Of a stretch of DNA of 64,000 nt, positions 35,191 to 47,478 are shown piece after piece. This stretch comes from Pseudoscleropodium purum (taxonomy: Eukaryota; Streptophyta; Bryopsida; Hypnales; Brachytheciaceae). Location: assembly GCA_963969395.1 (NCBI GenBank), contig OZ017803.1:16306001-16370000 (forward strand), written 5' to 3'. Numbering within the stretch: position 1 is the first letter of the stretch; each line of letters begins with the position of its first letter. The translations under genes were made by a program, and so were the position numbers. The notes below the pieces were generated by a model that searched no databases, was not told where the DNA came from, and worked only from the letters and a program-made list of their open reading frames with translations.

Positions 35191-36158
35191 ACCCCTCACC
35201 GCCCAAGGCCGTTTTGAGTTTCAAAATATCAATACTTTTGAAGCAATGTAGATGTAAATGTCACTAAGTTATAAAGATCTTAACTATACAATCTTGTAGT
35301 GAACATGTTGTAGATGATGTGAATCAAATTTGGAGTCATTTGACTGTATAGATTGAAAGATTATAATGTTTTAGTGTTGAAAAAAGATGCTGAAATTTTC
35401 CTAGCAACACACTTGGACGTGAAATTCGATTCCTAAACTTACTCAAATGAAAAAAATTGAAACTATAAAGTGATTCAAAACTAGCATACAAACACATTGA
35501 AGAAAAAAATATCAATAAATTAACTCAATGTGTTTGCAAAATGGCTTGCAAATGTCAAAAAATAGGCAAGAAAAGTTGCAAAAAACACATCTAAGGTTGA
35601 ACCTCCTACTAAAATGCTTCTCAATCCCTCATAACTTCTTGGATTGACATGAAATTTTAGCCACACAAACTAGACTAGTATGTGCAACTTTTACAAGAAA
35701 ATTTATTGGAAATGGACATTGTATGGAGAAGAAACAAGCCGCCAAAGTTCACTATAATCCAAAAATGTCAAGATTTTGAACTTCAAATTGCTCCCAAACA
35801 TTCAAAACAATTTGGATGTACATAAAGATTTTACCACAATAACTAGACTTCAAGGGAAACATAATCCAACAAATTTTATTGAAAACAAACATTGGATGAA
35901 GGAGATATAATCCCCAAAGTTTCAACCATCAAATGCAATTTGGTAGACTAAAATTGAACCTGTGAACTTTGATTGACTTTCAAAAAATCAATATAGCTTG
36001 TGTTGATCTGAAAACTTTACCACATAAACGAAAAAAGAAAACACAACCTTTCCAACAAGTTTTATTGAATTTGAACATCAAATGCAAAAGTTACAACACT
36101 TTGAATTTGACTTGAAACTCTATGAGGATACTTTCGGTCCCCTTGGGTAGTGAGGGGT
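35191..36158. mobile_element. TA-flanked TIR element with three internal repeats, 968 bp
   Basis: The ends are ACCCCTCACCGCCCAAGG and CCTTGGGTAGTGAGGGGT, bordered by TA at 35189-35190 and 36159-36160. The interior contains about three diverged direct repeats of 150-160 bp, each with a TTTTATTGAA-type segment preceded by an ACTTTACCACA-type segment (near 35660, 35830 and 36010). It is a relative of 5612-6251. The right TA is shared with the left end of the next element. Confidence 0.7.
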
Positions 36159-36160
36159 TA

Positions 36161-37954
36161 ACCCCCAAGCACTCAAGCGACATTTGTTTGGTTGTTGCCC
36201 AACTTCAGTCGAAAAAAAAGTTTTTTCAAATTTTTCTTTTTTGGTTAAAGATTGGGTTGTCTTTCAATATTTATATTCAAAACTAAAATCACTGTGGTCA
36301 ATCAAAAATTATAAGAGAAATAGCACAAAGAATTTAGATTTGCCTAGTATTGAAAAATTTACTATTTTGGAAAAGTATTGGTGTTCCCATTACTAAATCT
36401 TATGCATTTTTTCACAAATCAATAGAAACCACAATTTTGACCAATTCAAAAAAATTCAAATGCTAAAAAAATTGTATTTTTGGTGAATTTTAGAAGTTAA
36501 TCTACAAAATTCATTTGAAGGGAATCTAAAAATAGTTTTATAATTTCAAGTGTCCAAATACTTTCTAATTTTTATACTTCACATTATCTTTGTCGATGCA
36601 AATTTCAAAAAAGTTATAGAACTTATATTTTATAACATGTTTGAGTTTTGTCCAAACCTGTTGAAGAAGGATAATTCCCAATTGGAGATTACCCAATTTA
36701 GTATAATAAGTTTGTTCCAAGGGAGATGGTTAAGTAGGATTAATTTGCTAATAGGACTAATTCCTAAAATAGAAAATTCAATTCTCAAATAGAAAACCAA
36801 GATCCAATTTAGAAATTTAGCAATCATTGAGACTACAATGACATCACAAAATAAATTCACATACATCAAATTGATTGTTCCAAATTCCAAGGTTCACAAA
36901 TTTTCCAACATAGTGCTATCATTTTAATTCTAAATTTCTCACTACAGCTCTTAAGACAAATACAACAATCACCGATTAGGATTTTACAATGGATTTCTTA
37001 TTCACCACTCTAAATCGGCCTCTTGTATTTCTCATAGTAATACATCCAAGTAAACTACAATTGATCTATCAATTACTCACTCCAACTTGGATTTCTATCA
37101 CACAATTCTAGATATCATTTCTTCACGCTCAAACTTTCACAAATTTAACCATCAGCGCTTCACTCTCCCAAATCAACTCCCGATTTTGAAAATTCTTCAT
37201 CTAATCTTTGCATTCTGCACACACACAACAACGCCATACACTGGCCGAAACACACTTCCAACTAGGACACACACACAAACCGATCCAACCTTGGATCAAC
37301 ACCAACTAATACAGACACAATTCCCAATTGGGAATCACACACTCAAACACACTCAAACAAAAACACATGCAGCCTTCACTGACTGGGACTCACTCGCATT
37401 CTCTCAACAGTGGACAAAGAAAAATGAATCCCAAATTGGAACTAATAGGACACAATCCAAACAGTTACCAAATTGGAAGAGAAAGCCAATTAAAATCAGC
37501 CACCCATTAGGATCCCATTTGGCAACATTCATCAGACAACACTCACCTACTGACCTTCATCCCATTCGGTTGAACCCACTTCCATTCACAATTACTATTC
37601 ACCTATTTGGAACTGACTACTGACTCAACCAATTAACACACATTAAATTTCCAACTTGGAGCAAAAATCAACCCATACCAACTAGAGACTGAACTCAACT
37701 TGGAACTAAATCTTATCAAACACTCCTGGCTAGAACTAACAACCTATTTCTTAACCAACAAATCGGAATCTCTCTTAATTAGACATCAACATAACAACCA
37801 CTTGGTCTTAAACAAATAGCTTAAAACCACCCAATTGGACCATAAAACCACAAACTAACACCAAAAAATCTCAATTAACACCCAAAACGACTCAAAAATT
37901 TACAAATAAAAATCCAATTTGGTTATCTACAAAACCCCTTGGGCTTTTAGGGGT
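36161..37954. mobile_element. TA-flanked element interrupted by an LTR insertion
   Basis: The left end is ACCCCCAAGCACTC and the right end GGGCTTTTAGGGGT, bordered by TA on both sides. Without the internal 1.27 kb insertion it would be about 0.5 kb. It matches 60706-61534 and the reverse of 10853-11381. The left border abuts the element at 35191-36158 with a single shared TA. Confidence 0.65.
36659..37931. mobile_element. Probable solo LTR, 1273 bp
   Basis: The sequence starts TGTTGAAG and ends ATCTACA, so it has the TG...CA ends of an LTR. It is flanked by the 5-bp direct repeat AAACC (36654-36658 and 37932-37936). The uninterrupted counterpart at 61508-61525 reads TTGTCCAAACTTCTTGGGC, which confirms the insertion point. 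No second LTR, primer-binding site or gag/pol frame is visible, so a solo LTR is the simplest reading; a TRIM-like element is the alternative. The interior is rich in CCAATTGG-type motifs and poor in G on the plus strand. The open frame 37087-37623 inside it is Thr/His/Pro-rich and not convincing as protein. Confidence 0.7.
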
Positions 37955-37956
37955 TA

Positions 37957-38369
37957 ATCCAAAGTGTTTGAACTGTAGATACTAAGATTACTTTTGGAAA
38001 TTTTGAATATACAATTGATACACTTTGAGCATGTCTATATCATTCATTCACTCAAACATAGAGGATTTTTTTCCTTTAACCCTAAAAGATAGACTAGTGA
38101 CGATGGAAATCATCCCTTCAGATGCCGTGGAAAATATTTGGTTTAAAAAAAAATGCAAAAGAACTCATTGGAAGTCAAACTACTACAAAAGACCTCCCTT
38201 AGTCTTTTCACAACAAAATTTAGAAGATGAATAGTTGTACTTGTGTCCAACCTCAAAAGGATTCTCTGTCATTCATCGAACACAAACGTCCATAGTATTG
38301 TTTATGGATTAAGGTATGTATACCTAAATTAAATCCTTTTTTTCAAACCAACATTTAAAAGAAGGTACA
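37957..38369. other. AT-rich spacer
   Basis: No gene, RNA or repeat terminus is supported here. Confidence 0.3.
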
Positions 38370-38643
38370 CATTAGAAGAGATTTGGGGGGATAGAAGGGC
38401 TGTTTTAGGCATGTTCCATTAACATTGTTCCCTTGGTAGATAAAAAACAACCATTGTCAATTTTTGTTTCTTTCTAAAAAAATTTGGAATTGAAAAAAAA
38501 TTTAGAATGCAAAATTTTTTTTGGTGACATGGCAATTGCCATGCCACATTAGACAACAATTGCAAATTGTTATAAGGCTATTCCCCAACTCTAACAACCC
38601 AAGAAACTCACAGCCCTCTAAAGGGGCTGAAAATCTTCTAATG
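38370..38643. mobile_element. CATTAG-family TIR element, reverse orientation
   Basis: It begins CATTAGAAGAGATTT and ends AAAATCTTCTAATG. The core GGCAATTGCCATGCCACATTA is the reverse of the family core. The flanks GGTACA and TCCAAA contain no direct duplication. Confidence 0.75.
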
Positions 38644-39254
38644 TCCAAAATCATACCATGTCAAGATGCACTACTTTACTCCATATACATTTTATAAATG
38701 AATAGGTACCTATTGTTGATGACATACTTTTAAAGCATCTACTAAAAAAACTTTGAATACTTACAACCAATGCATATATTCTTTAAATGTCAGTCTTTGA
38801 TGTATTGGAACCTCTTTTCATTTGTCAACAAAAGAATGATAAAAATTTGTCCAATCTAGTATTAGTAATGATGCACCACCTAAAACAAGCACTCTTTTTG
38901 TAGATCTACACATTACATCGTTTGATACATAGCTATGTATAGTATGTCAAACTAAAACTTTTAAATAATTAAAAAACCTAACCAATTACAATATTATAGT
39001 ACTTAATCTGAAAAGGTTTTCTAAAAACTCTGACTAGTTCTATTGATTTTTTAATTTGAAATTTTTGTAAGAGATTTCAGGTGTGGATGCTAATCATCCT
39101 AAAAAAAACATGTGAAGCTTTGTATCAAATCATTCCAATGAATATTGCAAACTTCATATGACTTTTTTCAATTTAAATGTCAAATATTTGGGGCAACTAA
39201 AAATATATATTCTAAAACAAGATTAACTAATTTAATTTAACATCTAAGGACTAG
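38644..39254. other. AT-rich spacer
   Basis: Noncoding, with no definable repeat border. Confidence 0.3.
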
Positions 39255-40165
39255 CATACCTTTGGGGGCAATATAGCAATTTTAGGCATGCTAGTGTGAA
39301 TGAGGATTTGCATATTTTAAGCTAAAATTAAAATATAAGGTGTAGATGAGGAATATCTTTCACATACACTAAATTTCATGAAATTTGAAAATATGAGTCA
39401 AAATTTATGACCTAATATATAATTTTTTTTTATAAATAGACAATCCAGGAAATGATCACTTTTAAAAAAAATAAAACATTTGAAATTGATTTTGTAGATT
39501 TATATAAATATGAAAAGCTTTGAATCATTCAATTTTGATCATTGAGATGAAAGTTATGAGAAGTTTTTGTTTGCAATCACTTATGGATTTGCTACTCTAA
39601 AATAAACTTTAAAGTTTTTTTTTATTTAAATCAAATTTTAATATTAAAAAATAACTAAAAAATCATAAGATTGAAATTGTCTATTACAACATTACAACCA
39701 TTAGGATTGGAATTTTCAATTCTATAACAAAATTCTTAATAATTTAGTATTTTGAATCATTATCTACTTCTTTCTACTTACTATTTTTTTCCTAAATGTT
39801 GTACAATTCCAAATGATGTGAAATTTTTCATGCCCGTAGCCAACTTGTCTAGGAAATGAAACCAAAAAGTGACACTATTACGGACATTTTTTCATGAAAA
39901 AGTGAGCTTGTGAAGTGGACTTGCTTGTATTTTCACAAGGCAAATAAATGATTTTTGTCACTTCAAACATTAATATCTTGCAATCTACACATTAGAAAAT
40001 TCTGAAATTTTTTCCACATTTTTTCAAACTAGTTTACTACAAGATCCTATGGTTACATGTATCCAAGAATTTTTTTCATTTAAAATTTGATGCTTATATC
40101 AGAAATGGTAGTTTTGGAGCATTTTTGGTGAAAATATAGTCTTCAACCTTTAGGAGTTAACCTCA
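39255..40165. mobile_element. AT-rich element of the 55141 family
   Basis: It contains the shared blocks GGCAATATAGCAATTTTAGG, TTGAATCATTCAATTTTGATC, TTACAACCATTAGGATTGG and TTTTTCATGAAAAAGTGAGC in the same order as 55141-56096 and 57778-58693. It ends near CCTTTAGGAGTTAA. No coding capacity is visible. Confidence 0.6.
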
Positions 40166-40910
40166 CACATTGATATATTTTTAAAACATTTGAATCCATC
40201 ATTCTCTAAATAAGGAGATTCGAGCTATGAAGAGTTCTATTTTTAGGGTAATGAAAGTTAAAAAAACATTTAATATATTTTTTAAATAAAACATATATTG
40301 CTTCCTAGAACATTTTGAAAAACGGGATTAATGATTCTTAATTTTTTGCAAATGTTTTTGCAGTGCACTTTCTTCTTTCATCCATTACTACCTTTTATAT
40401 TATAATTTTTTGAAACATGTATATCAATGTTTAAAAAATGAAGATGATAGTTTTTTACATATGTTCTAAATTCATTTTCCAACATCTTAAGTAAATTGTA
40501 TAAGTTCAAGACATAAATTTTTTTATTCTAGCACATCATATTTCCAAATTCAATGACTCCCTAATACGTTTTACAAAAAGTTGCTCTAATTCATACATCC
40601 TTATTTAGTTTTTGCTTCTTCTCCTCGACAATTTTCTTTAGGATAAGTAATTTTTTATTAACATCTATCCCATGTCTTTGACCTTTCACTAATAATTCTA
40701 TTCTATCTACCCCAAAAATTGTTTGGTATGTAGAACAACCCATTGTGGGCAGAATTACTAGGTAATGGTAATGGCCAATGACTCAATCCAATGTAGCCCA
40801 AATCTCATTTATTGAAAAAAAAGTCTATGATGGGTTGATGCAAGACTTTAATGGGTAGTTTCTTATGGGTTTCAAACAGGTCTTTTCCCCCACAATGAGT
40901 TGTTCTCAGT
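40166..40910. other. AT-rich spacer
   Basis: No gene or repeat end is recognised. Confidence 0.3.
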
Positions 40911-41180
40911 TAAGGTAGTCTACTCTAAAAGCAACCACTAACACAGAAGTACATTTTTCTTTCTTCAATGTACCATCAGTGTACATTTCAGGAGGGGATT
41001 GGTTTCAGTAACCACTACGTTTCAACTTCAAAAATTCGTAACTAATTCCACAAAGGTCCGAAAAGTATGAAACGACTTGAGGTAGATGCCAATTCCATTT
41101 TTCTTCCAACAAAAATTTACTGAAAATAATTACAAAGAGTTTAGCTTCCCCCCAAATGCAATTAATAGTTCCTTAGATGC
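40911..41180. mobile_element. Family D palindromic element
   Basis: It begins TAAGGTAGTCTACTCTAAAAG and follows the family core (TTTCAACTTCAAAAATTCG, then TCCACAAAGGTCCGAAAAGT). The right end near TAGTTCCTTAGATGC is degraded. Confidence 0.55.
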
Positions 41181-41427
41181 TTTAATCCGAGTAAAGCCTG
41201 TTGCTGTACTTAATTGATTTGGGAATATTACAGATGGATTGTGATGGACTGAAGGTACAAATTTCAAAACTTGAAGTTACAGTCCCAACTTTTGTGATTT
41301 GTACTGTAAATAAAGAACACCATCAACTAGCAGTGTGGATGTGCCTAAAAGAGATTTGATTCTCACTGTGGATTCAAAGTTTCAAAACTGATTAGCTAGT
41401 AAGTTACCAGTAAGAATATGGCCAGGG

Positions 41428-41664
41428 AGGATTGCGCCCTCTATTGCCCCATGTTTTACCCTCGTAGAAAATCCTGAAACTTTTTTATTTGTCACATATG
41501 ATGAAATTTGCAAATTCTGAATTCATGTTTGCAATTAGTGTCCCAAATTAGAAATTAGCTAGGTGATGTGATGAAATACAAAATGTAAGCGGCACAAAAT
41601 AGGGGCAATTTTTGACATTTATCCTCTAGGAGAGTAATAGAGGGGGCAATCCTCCTTAACCCTG
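41428..41664. mobile_element. Family C palindromic element
   Basis: It begins GCCAGGGAGGATTGCGCCC and ends GGGGGCAATCCTCCTTA. It is about 235 bp with the family core phrase ATTCATGTTTGCAATTAG. It is the only isolated copy of family C; the others are in tandem. Confidence 0.7.
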
Positions 41665-41845
41665 CACCGTCACTTGCAATTGCGAGATGCTAAATCCGTC
41701 TCACAAAGGGAGAAAACGCGAGATTTTTACCCCGGGGGGAAATGCTGAATTTTTTTATTTTTCACAAAAATTCTTTTTTGCAAATTATTGAATTCATATT
41801 TGCAATCAAAGACCCTGATTTAACTAGGAAGGGGCTAGAACATAC

Positions 41846-42120
41846 CATTAAAAGAGTTTTTCAGCCCCAGGAGGGCTGCGAGTTCCCAGACTGCAAGAAC
41901 TGCCTTACAGCTTAACTGCCTCGTTGACGTGGCACAACGACTGCCATGTTCGAAAAAAATAAATTTTTTTTTCAGTTTTTTTCTTCATTTCAAGATTAAT
42001 TAATTTAATTCTTTTTAATTCTTTTTGTCAGGAACAATCGTTTCCCCCAAATTGTGGGGGTGGGAGTTTGCGACACACCTGCTTGAAGTGGCCCTTCGGA
42101 TCCCCCAAAATCCTCTAATG
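41846..42120. mobile_element. CATTAG-family TIR element
   Basis: It begins CATTAAAAGAGTTTTTC and ends AAAATCCTCTAATG, with the core GTTGACGTGGCACAACGACT. The flanks CATAC and CCTAG give no target duplication. It is the least AT-rich copy, and so perhaps the least decayed. Confidence 0.75.
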
Positions 42121-43127
42121 CCTAGACATGGCTTGAAATAGGGGTCTTTTTAAAAAAAAATTTACCCCCAATGAATTCCAAAATTATCCTATTGAGCCCA
42201 CTTTGTCGACTGGATTTAATGTCATGCCTTGCATTAGGTAAGGTGGGTAGTAGTGTTTTTTTAGACAAATGGATATGTGGCCTTTCTTTAAGAAGGTTTT
42301 GAGTTTCGTGGCTCCTTCATTCAACGGTTTGAATTGAAGAAGGCCAATTTAGATGGTGTATAATTCTGAGTATATAATTTTTGCATACAATTTTTTATGT
42401 GTTGGCTCTGTACAATGGATGAAATGAGGTTTTGGAAACATTGTAGCAACAATGTGTAAGGCCATCATTATAATCTAGCATTTTTTAAAACATTTATTCC
42501 CTCTTTTTTCTTTAGACTTGAAGCTATCCAATTTTTTGGGAAGAAATTGGACATTTAATTGTCTAAAAAAATCCTTGAGTGGGTCCCCCCAAACCACCAC
42601 TTTTTTCTCCTATGCCTAATTACTATTACTAGATTGGTCAAATTTTCATTGATTTTCTTGTTGGCAAGGAAAAGGAGGTTCTAACGCACCAAAGAATGTG
42701 ATATTTAGATATTGTATGCAAAAGTTATGAAGGAACAAAGTTTGGTTGTAAAACAATTTCTTCCAGATACATACATAATTGATTTTGGAAATGTACATAG
42801 AGGGAAGATGGTGGTTTAGGGTCAGTGGCGCATTTGAGGGGGCCCACATTAAGCATATCCATTATGAATTGTAGTCCAATTTGAAGTTCTACTTTTGAAT
42901 CCAATTCAATATGCTACAAGAGCCAAGCGAAATGAACTCTTTATTGCACATAGAATTTTGTTTGTTTGTAAAAGACAAGGACACAAAAAATGGAAAAAAA
43001 AAATACTTTTTTTCAATGTCTTCACTCTTTACAAAGGACTGCTGCTTAATTTCCATTGGAATCATGTATGGAAGCAAGAAACACATTAGAATCCCAAAAG
43101 GCAAGAATATTGTCTTCTAGGGACCAC
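42121..43127. other. Intergenic, possible LINE scrap
   Basis: Around 42236-42310 a frame reads GKVGSSVFLDKWICGLSL, resembling the loop after the reverse transcriptase domain in plant LINEs (G-V-FW-D-W). It is too short to name securely. The frames at 42646-43120 overlap on both strands and have no features. Confidence 0.25.
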
Positions 43128-43371
43128 CATTAGAAGGAATTTCAGCAAGGGGAGGGCTATTTAAACCCTATTCCCCTTGTTGTGAATTATCATATTTATT
43201 TAATAATCAAAATTTTATAATTTTTTTCAAAAAAATATTTAAAAATTAATTTATTATTATTTGACATAGCAATTGCTATGCCACATCATGTAGTTGCTAG
43301 GCCAAGTTCCCACAATTTGGAAACCTTTGGGAACTCATAGCCCTCCATATAAGTTGAAAAACATCTAATAT
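43128..43371. mobile_element. CATTAG-family TIR element, decayed right end
   Basis: The left end is CATTAGAAGGAATTTC, the right end ACATCTAATAT. The core GCAATTGCTATGCCACATCA is in reverse orientation. It is shorter than the other copies (244 bp). Confidence 0.6.
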
Positions 43372-45240
43372 ATGGAAGCTATATGTTTTTATTTTGATTG
43401 CATATAATGTATTTTCTCCATCCCAAAATGATCTTCCAATCAAATAAAATATTTGGAATTAAGGGTGAAAACAATGTTATTTCAACTTGTTTCTAAATAT
43501 CACGAGGAAGTTGTTATCCATTCATTGAATTTTTTAAGAACAAGAATGATCATTTTGGAAAAAAAAACAGTGAGGAAAATTAGAAGATCATTTTGGGACA
43601 AAGGGAATATGATTTTTTTTTTTTTTTTTTTTTCTAAATATATGTAAAATAAACCCTTATTTTCCATTCTCTTTCAAAAAGAAATTATGAATCCAATGAT
43701 TGTATCTAACCAAACAATTGAGAGTGTGTTTCTTAGCATAAACCTTGAAAGTCTAAGGTACTATTGTAAAAAGTGACTACATTCTTGACCTATTGCTTAA
43801 TATTGGAAGGACAAATCCTATAACCATATAACCTTCTTCAACAACATTTGCTTTGTTTTCTCTACATTGCAACTAAATTTGAGTGATAATTATTTTATTT
43901 TAATTTTCAGATTACTATAAGTCTTAAAATTTTCAAATTTTTGGATGATGATTTCAAATTACTATGATTTCTTGAAGGAAAAATGAAGAAGATATCCAAT
44001 TTAGAATAGGCAGAAAAATTTGAAAATTTCTCTTTAAGTATAAATTATAGTAAAAAATGTTATAGTGTAAACAAAACTTCCATGTCATTGTTTTAATTAG
44101 AAAATTAGTAGACTATAGTAATAGACCCTTAGTTCAAATTTGAATAAAATTTTCAATTTTATGAATTTTTAAAGATTTAAAATTGGAATAAAAAATAAAT
44201 TCAGTAGAATTAATTCCTTTAGTTGGGTTCAAATTTACAAAAGATTGTTTGTATGGTTGAAATTCAAATCAAGAGCAAGAAGGTAGGAGTTGCCAAATAC
44301 ATTATGGGAAGATATCCTTTACAATTCATAACACACACATTTGATTTAATAATAAGAATATAAAGATCACCTGTAATGATGTTGATCTTTTCCAAAGGAA
44401 TAAGAGCACCATAGCAAAAAGATTAAATGAGAAAATATTGTTTTAATTCATTCAATAATTTGCAATTACCATAAAAAACAAACTAATTTTGGTCTCTATA
44501 GGTGTTTCAAGGTTAAAATACATCTAATATTGTTCACATATGAATTATCTCTTAGAGATGTAACTAACTCAATTCACTATCACATTCAAATAAATTATGC
44601 ATTTTACATGCTTAATTTACTTGACAATTCAAAAATGATACATCTTACATGTACCTTGTTGTTCTATTGAATATCAATGATTTTTTGAATGCATGGTTGT
44701 TAAGAATGTAGGATGCTCTTTAAAAAATTAGATAAAGAATATCCACTTGCAAGTGGTTTAGGGGCAAGATAAAAAAAATTATTATGAAAAATTGGAGACA
44801 AAGGAAATTGATATATAAAATTGACCTAATTGGATCCACACCACAAAAAAAATTATTTTAATATATTTGCATCAAATTTTGAAATTCAATGGTTGACATT
44901 ATCAACATATCTTTTGGAACATCTTTGATTTCATATGGACTTTTATTTCAAAAAATCAGAATACCAATGTAGTTTTCTTCTAATTTTACCTTTTCATTTT
45001 CATAACTTAATTTTGACATTCAAAATGGAATATAATTCTTTTGAGCTAAATTGTCAAAAGAAAGCTTCTCAAGTCTAGTTCCTACTCGTTTTGAAAACTT
45101 CAAATTGTAAATGTGAGTATTGTCTATCCTTGGAGTAAATGCTTCCAATTCAGAAAGAACAAACAACAAGCCAATGTGAAGTTATTCCTTAGAATAGTAA
45201 CAAAATCATCTATTTCTAAGTGTCGATAGGGCCTGAATAT
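43372..45240. other. AT-rich intergenic without genes
   Basis: A pure T tract of more than 20 bases lies at about 43612-43633. Otherwise this is unremarkable AT-rich sequence with no exon, RNA gene or repeat end that I can support. Confidence 0.35.
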
Positions 45241-45823
45241 ACACAAAAAATGGTGATAATATTACCAAATAATACCCGATTTACGGAAATCTTCAAACAC
45301 AGCTCCTTCGCTTTATGCAGATGCCTTCAGTAGAAGAGCACCTCCAGTCAGATGACAAGTCCTAAATGTCTAAAATGAAAATGAAGAATCTGATGAAAAA
45401 AGTGGCTACCAGGTGTGGGGTCTCTACCAAAGACTCTCAACTCACGTTAGTCTCAAGAAAGAAGACTAGAATTATTCTGTCTGTCGGTTGGCAGGATATG
45501 CATGCTTCCTCCACTTCTACGCATTAACTATTACCAAGAAGGGAGACCAACCGCAAGCTTCAAAGAGGCTCATACGCCAAAGGATGTAAAGACTTCTACT
45601 GCTAATGTTGCACGGAGCTTGCTGACATGCTACAGTCCAGCAAAAATACTAATTGCTATCTATCTGCTGGCGGAGTCTGATTAGAATAACCATGAATAGT
45701 CAAAGCCCATTACATCCGGGAGTAAAGAACTGAAATTCAAGAAACAAGAAATGGGCTATTTTACAAATGCATCTATGTGACCTGCACCTCAAGAAACCAA
45801 AAGGTTCTGAAGACTCTTGGTAT
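45241..45823 (-). other. 3' region of the five-exon gene
   Basis: The base composition rises towards that of the gene island, consistent with the 3' untranslated region and flank of the minus-strand gene. The plus frame at 45502-45684 has no features. Confidence 0.35.
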
Positions 45824-47478
45824 TTACTCGAGAAGTTTTCTCATTGCGTATTCGGGAGCACTGTGAGCAACGAATAGGAAATTCTCCGTTAAGCGAGTTT
45901 GAGTTCGCCTGCTTTGGAAGCTGCCTCCACGGAACACAGGCTCCCGTTCCTTGGCTGCTGTCAAAATGTCATTCCTGCGTTGCAAACTTGCAAGTATTCT
46001 TGCCCTCCATAGTATTCCGTCCTGCAATATACCAAGTTTTTATGATTCCCAATCGATAGCAAATTTTTATGTATGCAAAACTGGGAAAGCAAATGCAATC
46101 GAATAAATCTGGTCCAGCACGAATGAAGAGTCTGTTGGGGTAGTTCTACTAAATATGTCACATGGAAAAATATTGCAAATGCTAAATTTGGTGACTCCTT
46201 TTGGATGTGTACTCAAATCCAAGAACGATGAAAAGCTGTTTAGCCTGTACTTCTACTAACTATGCCACATGCATGCATATAGCAAGTTCTACTTTTGGAA
46301 CCTCCTTTACTTCAGAGGTAGCAGCAAATGCAAGATAATTCAAATCAAATGAGAGGATATTACGGTCATACCAAGAATATTTGTCATACCTCCATTATGC
46401 TTGGCTCGGGTACTGGACACGATATTGGCTGATCAATCTCAAAGGGTTCCTCTGGCACTTCAGCAGGTCCAAAGGAGTCAAAAATCTTGTCAGATTGCAG
46501 TGCAGCTGCAGGACTAATCCGTTTGCTTCCCACTCTATCTTCCTGCACATTGATTCAGCCATGCGAATAGAAAGATTAGCGTACAATCACCAAGTATTAA
46601 ACACAGAAGTCGATACCAAATACACAAGCACTTCGGAGGCATATTACCCCATTGCGTTCTGTCATGTTCTTCACGAATCGGCTACAGATCTTAACTAGCT
46701 TTCAATTTGATGCTCGCCCTCTCTAAACAGACTTTTCAGTGCAACACATGTAAACCATTGCAAATATGTTTTGTACCAGGAAATACATACTGATTAAGTA
46801 GCCTTGTGTAGTGAACATCACGCTTTGGGACATAACGACTTCTTTGCTGGTCGACAATTAAACCAAGCACTTAGATAAGCTGTACTGTGATAACAATAAA
46901 ACGGGCACGATTGTCGGCGAGCTACAAGTCAAGAAGAGATGCCGTCTATGAGGGATCTATGGGAACATACTGTTGATCTCAACAGTGGAAATGAAATAAC
47001 ATATCAAGAATCTATCGAAGAGCTGCTTTACTCTCTAAACTAATAGGGATCACTTTTTCTTGCTTACATTTGACAAACCGAATCTATTGATGTCCTTTCT
47101 TTTTAAGGCAGGTCAACACTTAGCTACAAAGATTCCGGGCCCTATCTCCTTTATGACATGCAAACAGTGAGCTGCCCCCGGGTTGAGCTGTATTAGAAGC
47201 AAAAGACTCTCGAACTTCGAGCCCTATGTGCTGACGAGATAGAGCCTTTCTTTGCTTGAACCTTAAGCGATGTGAGCACGAAGGCGGAAAATGAATGTAG
47301 CACAGCAATTGCTTGTCCAGAACTAAGACGCACATGTAAGCAGGAATGAATTGAAAGAATTCAAGAAAACAAGAAATAACGAGAGAATCAAGGAAGTTCA
47401 AGAACTGACCAAGAAGTGCTTGGAGCGGCGTGTTGTTGCCGCGCGCCGGCCGGGAGACTTCGGAAAGACTCCCACCAT
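45824..47478 (-). CDS. 169-residue basic protein, five exons, unknown family
   Basis: On the minus strand five exons join in perfect phase: 47478-47410, 46846-46791, 46681-46648, 46542-46390 and 46021-45824 (510 coding bases). Every donor is GT and every acceptor AG (for example TTG|GTCAGT, TCA|GTATGT, GGG|GTAATA, GAG|GTATGA). The protein starts MVGVFPKSPGRRAATTRRSK. It has a basic N-terminal third, then an acidic/proline stretch (FGPAEVPEEPFEIDQPISC, about residues 75-93). A C-terminal region with ILWRARILASLQRRNDIL and EPVFRGGSFQSRRTQTR ends in SAPEYAMRKLLE. No signal peptide or membrane segment is present. The basic start suggests nuclear or organellar targeting. I do not recognise a named family. 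The consistent splice sites and phases across four introns make the gene itself convincing. Confidence 0.8.

Noticed and set aside
37087..37623. 178-codon open frame
   Set aside because: It lies wholly within the probable solo LTR, and its Thr/His/Pro-rich composition follows from the G-poor sequence. No domain is visible.
43612..43633. Poly-T tract as the tail of a retroposon
   Set aside because: No coding remnant, polymerase III promoter or flanking duplication could be found beside it.
46381..46698. Plus-strand frame of 105 codons
   Set aside because: It is antisense to two exons of the five-exon minus-strand gene.
47120..47401. Minus-strand frame of 93 codons
   Set aside because: It lies in the first intron of the five-exon gene and has no domain.
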